From Saccharospirillum sp035704555 (GTDB lineage Bacteria; Pseudomonadota; Gammaproteobacteria; Pseudomonadales; Natronospirillaceae), in contig DASSWT010000121.1 of assembly GCA_035704555.1 (NCBI GenBank), positions 1 to 10,759 of the forward strand: a stretch of DNA of 10,759 nucleotides. Reading direction: 5' to 3'. The position numbers and the translations under genes are program-made. The notes below the pieces were generated by a model, which worked only from the letters and a program-made list of their open reading frames with translations, had not been told where the DNA came from and searched no databases. Shown in pieces: positions 5,889-10,759 of the stretch. The stretch's first letter is position 1. Every line of letters begins with the position of its first letter.

Positions 5889-8209
5889 AACAACGTCATC
5901 TGCTCATCCACCAGCGCCGCAAAATCCATCCCCAGAAAATGCAGAATGCCATCGGCAATGGGCGCCAGTTGCTTGTCGAGGTAGTGGTCGTAATCCAGCG
6001 GTGATTCAATGAATGGCTCGGGCTCCACGCCATTGAGTGTCATGCGATAGCGAATTTCACGCCCGCTCCATTGGGGTTGCCGTTCCTTGCGCTTCAGCGC
6101 CGCCTGAATGTGGGGTGGCTTTTGTTTTTCATAGGAAGCCAGCGACCGCCGCAGTCGGCGCCGGTAGGTCAGGTCATCATCGCGCTGGCCAGCCAGCAAG
6201 GCGGCTACCTCGGCTTTTACGAAGCCGGTGACATCTTCCTTCATAAAGACCCGCCGGTAGAGCTCCCGTTGAAAGGTTTTGGCCAGCGGCGTCCAGTCTG
6301 AGCGCACGACTTCGAGCCCCTTGAACACCAGTTCGGGCTCGCCGTCGTGCATGATCATGCCGGCATACCGCTTTTTTGAGCCGGTTTCCTGGCCGCGAAT
6401 CGTGGGCATCAGAAAGCGGTGGTAATGGGTTTCGTACTCCATCTCCAGATGGGATTCCAGATCAAACTCGTCGCGCAGTCGGGCCCGCCACCAGGTATTC
6501 AGCTGGCTGGCCAGACTTTTGCCGAGCACTTCCGGGTCCGAATGCCGGTCAACCCAGACGAAGACTGAGTCGGTATCGCCATAAATCACCTGGTGACCCT
6601 GCTGTTCGATGTAATCCCGGCTCTCGTTAAGGATCTGGTGGCCGCGCAGCGTAATTGAGCTGGCCAGACGCGGATCAAAAAACCGGCACAGGTTGCTGCC
6701 CAGCACGCCGTAGAAGGAGTTCATCAGAATCTTGATCGCCTGCGACAGCGGGGCGTTGCGGGCCTGCTTGGCTTCATCCCGTGCCAACCACAGTTGGTCG
6801 ATGATGCCCGGCAACAAGTGACCGGTGCGATGAAACCGCGCACCGATAAAACCAGGTACCGACTCCTCTTCGGGCCCTTCCAGCCCCAAATGCAGACCGA
6901 GAGGGTCGATCAGAAAGGTGCGAATGATGCTCGGGTACAGGCTTTTGAAATCGAGCACCAGCACGTTGTCGTAGAGCCCGGGCTTGCTGTCCATAACAAA
7001 ACCGCCCGGGCTGTGCTCGGTGAGTCGCTGATCGCCGACCGAGGGCGCCACCCGCCCGGCGCGATGCAGCCGAGGCAGGTAGACGTAGCTGAACGACGCC
7101 GCAGAGGCGCCTACTCGATCCAGCGTCAGGCCAGTCAAGTGCGCGCGTTCAACCAGAAAGCCCCAGAGGTCGGCGGTTTTGAAGATATCGAGCACCAATT
7201 GGGCGTCTTCACGGTTATAGGTATAGAGCGCTACCGGGTCTTCACGGTAGAGCCGTTCGATTTCGCCAACGCGATCATCGCTGTCGGCAATGGCCTTGCC
7301 CCGGCCCAGCAGAGCGCGCGATACCGCTTCCAGCGAGTAGCTTTCGAGCGACCAGGCCGCCGAGCGCAGGGTGCCGGGCCCATCCACCACCTGGCGGCCT
7401 TCCAGCTCAATGCGCTGACGACCCGATTCGCGACCCTGCCAGCGCGCCGGTTGCCGGTCGCGACCAAGCGCCAGGGGCAGGCCCAACTGGTCGCAATGTT
7501 GTTGTAACACCCACAGATCAAAATCAACCACGGCCCAGCCGACCAGTACATCCGGGTCGGTTCGTTCAGTAAAGTCGATAAAGGCTTCCAGAGCGGCACG
7601 CGGCGAGTCGACCCAGTGAAAATCATTCGCTGTTTGCACTGGCTTTGGCTGGCCCCGGTCAACCACCCAGACTGCGCTGTCGGCGTCGGTAACCGCAGCA
7701 ATGCTGTACAGGTCGGGCACCTTGCCTGGAACGAACCAGGCGGTTTCGATGTCGAGCGACAGCACCTTCAGGGTTGGTCTAACCCGGGCCGGGCGTGGGC
7801 GCTGGCCATCCAGTTGCACGCCGGCTGTAATCAGCCGTTCCATTAGAAAACGGTCGGAGGGCAGAATATCGTCTTCCCAGACCCGCAGCTGCTGGTCACG
7901 GCCCCGGCGAACCCATTTTCGCTGAGCGGTAAACTGCAGGCTGTACACCGGCACAACCGGCTCGCCGCTGAGCAGTTTCAGCTCAGAGTCCCCGATCTCA
8001 GGAGGCTGGCCCAGTGCCGCCCATACCCGGCCCCAGGCTTCCCGCTCGGCCACCGGAATAAAACAGACCGAACGCTGATTCGCGACCTGCCAGCATTCGA
8101 CCTGATCCGCGGTTTTCAGCCAGTAACGCAGCTGAATGCCCTGGTCGTTCTCCGACCAGTGACGGCTGAGCACAAAGGCCGATGGCGATGGCTGGCTGTT
8201 CTGAGGCAT
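5885..8209 (-). CDS. polB: DNA polymerase II (family B, translesion/replication restart)
   Basis: The 774-residue product is close to the 783 of E. coli Pol II. This DNA polymerase with 3'-5' proofreading acts in damage tolerance and replication restart, and is SOS-induced in E. coli. Exonuclease motifs: Exo I SLDIET (151-156; D153, E155), Exo II GWAVVDFDL (224-232), Exo III YNRED (331-335). Polymerase motifs: A DFKSLYPSII (420-429), B KILMNSFYG (493-501), C YGDTDS (543-548; D545, D547). The last five residues QMTLF match the sliding-clamp-binding motif that ends E. coli Pol II (QLGLF). The usual Exo II Asn is Ala226 here. The frame stays open upstream to 8404, but the extra 65 residues are Arg/Ser-rich and unlike the family, so ATG 8209 is chosen. 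No clear Shine-Dalgarno or LexA box was seen before it. The stop codon lies in the direct repeat flanking the MITE-like element. Confidence 0.95.
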   Translation of the reverse strand: MPQNSQPSPSAFVLSRHWSENDQGIQLRYWLKTADQVECWQVANQRSVCFIPVAEREAWGRVWAALGQPPEIGDSELKLLSGEPVVPVYSLQFTAQRKWVRRGRDQQLRVWEDDILPSDRFLMERLITAGVQLDGQRPRPARVRPTLKVLSLDIETAWFVPGKVPDLYSIAAVTDADSAVWVVDRGQPKPVQTANDFHWVDSPRAALEAFIDFTERTDPDVLVGWAVVDFDLWVLQQHCDQLGLPLALGRDRQPARWQGRESGRQRIELEGRQVVDGPGTLRSAAWSLESYSLEAVSRALLGRGKAIADSDDRVGEIERLYREDPVALYTYNREDAQLVLDIFKTADLWGFLVERAHLTGLTLDRVGASAASFSYVYLPRLHRAGRVAPSVGDQRLTEHSPGGFVMDSKPGLYDNVLVLDFKSLYPSIIRTFLIDPLGLHLGLEGPEEESVPGFIGARFHRTGHLLPGIIDQLWLARDEAKQARNAPLSQAIKILMNSFYGVLGSNLCRFFDPRLASSITLRGHQILNESRDYIEQQGHQVIYGDTDSVFVWVDRHSDPEVLGKSLASQLNTWWRARLRDEFDLESHLEMEYETHYHRFLMPTIRGQETGSKKRYAGMIMHDGEPELVFKGLEVVRSDWTPLAKTFQRELYRRVFMKEDVTGFVKAEVAALLAGQRDDDLTYRRRLRRSLASYEKQKPPHIQAALKRKERQPQWSGREIRYRMTLNGVEPEPFIESPLDYDHYLDKQLAPIADGILHFLGMDFAALVDEQMTLF

Positions 8210-8215
8210 GGCTAT

Positions 8216-8224
8216 TGCTATACT
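8216..8224 (+). promoter_or_regulatory. Extended -10 promoter for the cyclic-nucleotide-binding protein
   Basis: TGC followed by TATACT (8219-8224, 5/6 match) forms an extended -10 element; no good -35 is seen upstream. Transcription would start near 8231, giving a leader of about 22 nt that holds AAGGA (8241-8245). This fits translation from 8253 and would exclude the upstream ATGs at 8208 and 8226. On the other strand the same stretch reads TAGTAT (8220-8225), a possible weak -10 for polB. Confidence 0.5.
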
Positions 8225-8252
8225 AATGGCAGAGACTTCGAAGGAATTGTAT

Positions 8253-9071
8253 ATGCTTTTACAGGGTGAGCGGTCGCCAGTTGCCGACCAATTGCAGGAA
8301 CGCCTGAGAATTCTTGCCGACAAGCTGTTTGAAGACCGGCCGGAAGGCCAGTTGCTGTCTCTGGATTCGGTCCACGATCTGTACGCCAGCCACACCCGCG
8401 ACACTCTGTTTATTCTGCGCAGCGGTACCCTGTTGGGGCACCAGCAGGAGCGTCATTGCCTGTACTACGAACCCGGCGACATCGTCGGCTTATCAGATTG
8501 CTACCAGTTACCTTCGTTTCGCATCAGCAGCGACGGGCCAGTCGAGCTGGAAGCTTACCCCGCCGATACGCTGCTGCAGCACTGCCTGGAAAGCCGCCAG
8601 CGCCAGTCGATCTGGACCAGTTATCTGATTTCACTCTCCGCCCTGTTCATGCACGCCTTCGGCCGGTACCTGACCGAAGATGAACAACAACCCCTGACCG
8701 GTTTTCTGAACTTTGCCGCCGGCGAAACCATCATCGCCGAAGGCGACCCGGCCCATGAAGTCTTCACCATTCTGACCGGCCGCGCCAATGTCACCGTCGC
8801 CGGAGCCCCGGTCGGCGAAGTATTGAAGGACGAAATATTCGGCGCCATGGCCGTGTTCACCGGCGAACCTCGCTCAGCTACGGTCATCGCCGCCGAACCC
8901 TGCACCGTACTCGCCGTACCCAAAGACCAGTTCATCTCCCTGATCAAATCCCACCCCGATACCGTGCTGACGCTGATCGAGAACATGGCGCGCAGCATTC
9001 AATCGCTGAACACCCAGTTGACCGACAAGTCCGCTGTAGGAGGTCAGTCCCCTGGGCGACAGGAAGTATGA
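8253..9071 (+). CDS. Cyclic-nucleotide-binding-fold protein without a DNA-binding domain
   Basis: This 272-residue cytoplasmic protein is probably a regulator or sensor. ATG 8253 is chosen because AAGGA lies 7 nt upstream and the likely promoter lies between it and earlier ATGs. Residues about 150-240 are a Crp/Fnr-type cyclic-nucleotide-binding domain: FAAGETIIAEGDPAHEVFTIL, then the phosphate-binding cassette FGAMAVFTGEPRSATV (196-211). The Arg (R207) that contacts the cyclic phosphate is kept, but the Glu of the usual FGE, which holds the ribose 2'-OH, is Ala198. Residues about 45-110 (LFILRSGTLLG ... YYEPGDIVGLSD) resemble a second, more degenerate copy of the fold. The protein stops soon after the C-helix (about 236-255) with a short polar tail, so there is no helix-turn-helix. 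The ligand may be a different nucleotide or none. It is divergent from polB, 43 nt away; a functional link is unproven. Confidence 0.85.
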   Translation: MLLQGERSPVADQLQERLRILADKLFEDRPEGQLLSLDSVHDLYASHTRDTLFILRSGTLLGHQQERHCLYYEPGDIVGLSDCYQLPSFRISSDGPVELEAYPADTLLQHCLESRQRQSIWTSYLISLSALFMHAFGRYLTEDEQQPLTGFLNFAAGETIIAEGDPAHEVFTILTGRANVTVAGAPVGEVLKDEIFGAMAVFTGEPRSATVIAAEPCTVLAVPKDQFISLIKSHPDTVLTLIENMARSIQSLNTQLTDKSAVGGQSPGRQEV

Positions 9072-9125
9072 CCAACCACTGACATTGACCACCGACTATA
9101 TCTTGATTCACCGCACACTGTAGAA

Positions 9126-9162
9126 GTGACCTTTGTAGTCAATTTCCTACACAGGGTGTCAC
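9126..9162. repeat. Interrupted inverted repeat GTGAC..TGTAG / CTACA..GTCAC
   Basis: GTGAC (9126-9130) and TGTAG (9134-9138) pair with CTACA (9147-9151) and GTCAC (9158-9162), around an 8-nt loop and with unpaired bases between the two stems. It lies 55 nt after the cyclic-nucleotide-binding gene, so it could be a weak terminator or an operator. Confidence 0.4.
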
Positions 9163-9225
9163 CGATGACGCCTTTTGCCTACACCCGGGCCACCGCATAA
9201 TGGCCTCATTGCTCAGGACGAGCTG

Positions 9226-9244
9226 GGGTACAGTGGATGTACCC
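9226..9244. promoter_or_regulatory. Perfect dyad GGGTACA-N5-TGTACCC, possible operator
   Basis: Arms of 7 bp (9226-9232 and 9238-9244) are exact reverse complements around GTGGA. A short, perfect, evenly spaced dyad in noncoding DNA is typical of a dimeric repressor or activator site. No regulator can be named. Confidence 0.4.
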
Positions 9245-9268
9245 GGTGCAGGACGCCAAGACCACATA

Positions 9269-9310
9269 CTGGTTTTCAGAACCTGAACCCTGGTTTTATG
9301 AACCTGAATT
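9269..9310. repeat. Two-copy 21-bp tandem repeat with internal GGTT-N5-AACC dyads
   Basis: Copies at 9269-9289 and 9290-9310 match at 17 of 21 positions, with no gap. Each contains GGTT-N5-AACC, and the first also has TTCAG-AAC-CTGAA. A 21-bp period is two turns of the DNA helix, so proteins bound at each copy would sit on the same face. Confidence 0.6.
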
Positions 9311-9568
9311 GTAGCACCCAAAGGACTCCTCAGTGGGCAGCTGAGTCGGCCAAGGCAGGCTGTTTCCCCAACCGGTTACCCTTCATCCGGACGGGAACGG
9401 TTCTGCTTCCGGGCTGGCGAAGCCGCGTCTTATCGCAATGGCTGGTTCCGACCTGTTGCCCGCGCCCTAACTTCACTAGCTCTGCAAACCCTGCATCAAC
9501 TTCCCTGGCTTGACTTCGCTGTTACACCCCCCATCCTCACTGCCATACCTCGCAATCATTGAGCGTTC

Positions 9569-10759
9569 ATGCCTGACCAAGCCGCCACCGCTGCGCATTT
9601 TGATAACCGCTATCAACGGGAACTGCCGGACACCTTTGCCCGGGTTTCGCCAACGCCGATCAAAAACCCGCGCTGGGTAGCCTGGAACGAGTGGCTGGCC
9701 CGGGAGCTGGACTGGCCCAACCCGCCAGACGACGATCTGTTGCGGGCCTTTTCCGGCCATGGCCAGCTTGAGGGTACCGACCCTATCGCGCAAAAATACG
9801 CAGGCCACCAATTCGGCACCTTTAATCCGGATCTCGGCGATGGCCGAGGGTTGCTGCTGGGAGAGTGGATGGACGAACAAGGCCAGCACTGGGATTTTCA
9901 CCTGAAAGGCGCTGGCAAAACGCCCTTTAGCCGATTCGGTGACGGCCGGGCTGTGCTGCGGTCATCCATCCGCGAGTTTCTGGCCAGCGAGGCCCTGCAC
10001 GGCCTCGGCATTCCGACCACCCGGGCCCTGGCGCTAGTTGGCTCTGACGAACCGGTGATGCGGGAGCGGCTCGAAAGCGGCGCAATGCTGTTGCGCGTTG
10101 CCAAAACCCACATCCGCTTTGGTCACTTCGAATGGTTTGCCTTCAGCGGCCAGACCGAGAAGCTGGAGCGTTTGCTGGATTTCTCTCTGACCCACCTGTT
10201 TCCCGAATGCAAGGATGTGCCAGACCCTACTGCCGCCCTGTTTGACGTGGTGGTCATTCGCACCGCCCATCTGATCGCCCACTGGATGAGCACAGGGTTC
10301 TGCCACGGCGTGATGAATACCGACAACATGAGCATCATTGGCGATACCTTCGACTACGGCCCCTATGCCTTTCTCGATGCGATGCAGCCCGGCTTTATCT
10401 GCAATCATACCGACACCAGTGGTCGCTATGCCTACAACCAGCAGCCGGACATCGCCTTCTGGAACCTGCAATGCCTGGCGCAAGCCCTGGCGGGCATCGC
10501 CGACCAAAGCGCGCTGCGCGACAGCCTGAGCCATTTTGCCGAACACTATAACGCCCGGTTTCTTAGTCTGATGGGCGCCCGTCTGGGATTGTCGAGCGTA
10601 TCGGACGAAGATCAATCGCTGATTCGCGACTGGATGCAACTGGCCACCGATGAAGCGGCAGACTTTCATCGACCGCTGCGCGCCCTGGCCGAGACGGAAA
10701 CGTCCGACTGGGCCAGGCTCGACGACGACTACATTGACCGCGAGCGTTTTCGCCGCTTT
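9569..10759 (+). CDS. selO: Protein adenylyltransferase SelO (YdiU/UPF0061), 3' partial
   Basis: The frame runs from ATG 9569 to the window edge without a stop: 397 codons of a family usually near 480-490 residues. An in-frame TGA at 9560-9562 bounds the start. SelO is a pseudokinase-fold enzyme that transfers AMP from ATP to Ser, Thr or Tyr of target proteins, linked to oxidative stress in E. coli; it binds ATP flipped relative to true kinases. Family blocks visible: KYAGHQFG (76-83), LGDGRG (89-94), HLKGAGKTPFSRFGDGRAVL (111-130), RSSIREFL (131-138), GIPTTRAL (147-154) and GVMNTDNMSI (247-256) with FDYGP (261-265). Lys113, Arg176, Asp252, Asn253 and Asp262 fall at the positions of the ATP- and metal-binding or catalytic residues of the Pseudomonas syringae enzyme, so the visible part looks active. 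The ribosome-binding site is weak (GAG, 6 nt upstream). The C-terminal redox-sensitive Cys region lies beyond the window. Confidence 0.95.
   Translation, partial: MPDQAATAAHFDNRYQRELPDTFARVSPTPIKNPRWVAWNEWLARELDWPNPPDDDLLRAFSGHGQLEGTDPIAQKYAGHQFGTFNPDLGDGRGLLLGEWMDEQGQHWDFHLKGAGKTPFSRFGDGRAVLRSSIREFLASEALHGLGIPTTRALALVGSDEPVMRERLESGAMLLRVAKTHIRFGHFEWFAFSGQTEKLERLLDFSLTHLFPECKDVPDPTAALFDVVVIRTAHLIAHWMSTGFCHGVMNTDNMSIIGDTFDYGPYAFLDAMQPGFICNHTDTSGRYAYNQQPDIAFWNLQCLAQALAGIADQSALRDSLSHFAEHYNARFLSLMGARLGLSSVSDEDQSLIRDWMQLATDEAADFHRPLRALAETETSDWARLDDDYIDRERFRRF

Larger units (their letters stand above)
9072..9568. other. 497-nt intergenic region before selO with dyads and a tandem repeat
   Basis: No convincing gene was found. 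Frames here use non-ATG starts and give Pro/Cys-rich products without a recognisable domain. The region does hold several ordered motifs: an interrupted hairpin at 9126-9162, the dyad at 9226-9244, the 21-bp tandem repeat at 9269-9310, and a small 5-bp stem CTCAG/CTGAG at 9329-9345. TTGACT at 9510-9515 is -35-like but has no good -10 at the right distance. A regulatory region or an untranslated RNA is possible. Confidence 0.6.

Noticed and set aside
5728..6012. 94-codon plus-strand frame through the MITE-like element into the polB 3' end
   Set aside because: Most of it is the palindromic element; the Trp/Pro/Arg-rich product is what such repeats give by chance.
6794..7507. 237-codon plus-strand frame opposite polB
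   Set aside because: It overlaps the polymerase and exonuclease motifs of polB in antisense and has no domain of its own.
8208..8252. Upstream starts (ATG 8208, ATG 8226) for the cyclic-nucleotide-binding protein
   Set aside because: Both lie before the likely transcription start near 8231 and lack a Shine-Dalgarno, while ATG 8253 has AAGGA at 7-nt spacing.
8210..8404. 65-residue N-terminal extension of polB
   Set aside because: It runs antisense through the start of the cyclic-nucleotide-binding gene, is Arg/Ser-rich, and would make Pol II longer than the family; ATG 8209 gives a normal length.
9269..9310. The 21-bp tandem repeat read as a CRISPR seed or minisatellite
   Set aside because: Only two imperfect copies, directly adjacent with no spacer, and no cas gene nearby.
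9175..9513. 112-codon plus-strand frame in the gap before selO
   Set aside because: It starts with TTG without a ribosome-binding site, is Pro/Ser/Cys-rich, and contains the repeats and dyads described there; no domain seen.
10034..10669. 211-codon minus-strand frame opposite selO
   Set aside because: The plus strand encodes well-conserved SelO blocks across the whole span; the antisense product has no known motif.

Overview
This window looks like part of a gammaproteobacterial chromosome. It is GC-rich, densely coded, and built from core genes whose closest recognisable relatives are of the Pseudomonas/Marinobacter/Saccharospirillum type: DppF, PBP1B, DNA polymerase II and SelO. The genus is not established. 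No tRNA, rRNA, CRISPR array, phage gene or transposase gene is visible.

Layout, left to right. (1) Positions 1-804 (+) hold the C-terminal two thirds or more of a dipeptide/oligopeptide ABC transporter ATPase (DppF/OppF), followed by a hairpin. (2) Positions 908-3705 (-) hold mrcB, for the bifunctional peptidoglycan synthase PBP1B, and a small TPR lipoprotein gene whose ATG overlaps the mrcB stop codon. (3) Positions 3896-4903 (+) hold a PfkB/adenosine-kinase-like sugar or nucleoside kinase, divergent from mrcB. (4) Positions 5072-5617 (+) hold an exported DUF4124 protein. (5) Positions 5629-5888 hold a perfect 21-bp inverted repeat (a probable two-way terminator). Next to it is a 202-bp element with 19-bp perfect terminal inverted repeats, nested internal hairpins and a 6-bp direct repeat on each side. 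(6) Positions 5885-8209 (-) hold polB, DNA polymerase II, with its stop codon inside the right copy of that direct repeat. (7) Positions 8253-9071 (+) hold a cyclic-nucleotide-binding-fold protein without a DNA-binding domain, divergent from polB. (8) Positions 9072-9568 are a 497-nt noncoding stretch with dyads and a 21-bp tandem repeat. (9) Positions 9569 to the end (+) hold the first 397 codons of selO, for the protein AMPylase SelO.

The only clear functional unit is mrcB with its lipoprotein (cell-wall synthesis at the inner membrane, partner probably at the outer membrane). The other genes look like separate transcription units. The most unusual content is the structured MITE-like element at 5681-5882, inserted between a terminator and the polB stop codon. 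The next most unusual items are the organised intergenic DNA before selO and sequence departures in polB (Exo II Asn to Ala) and in the cyclic-nucleotide-binding protein (missing ribose-binding Glu).
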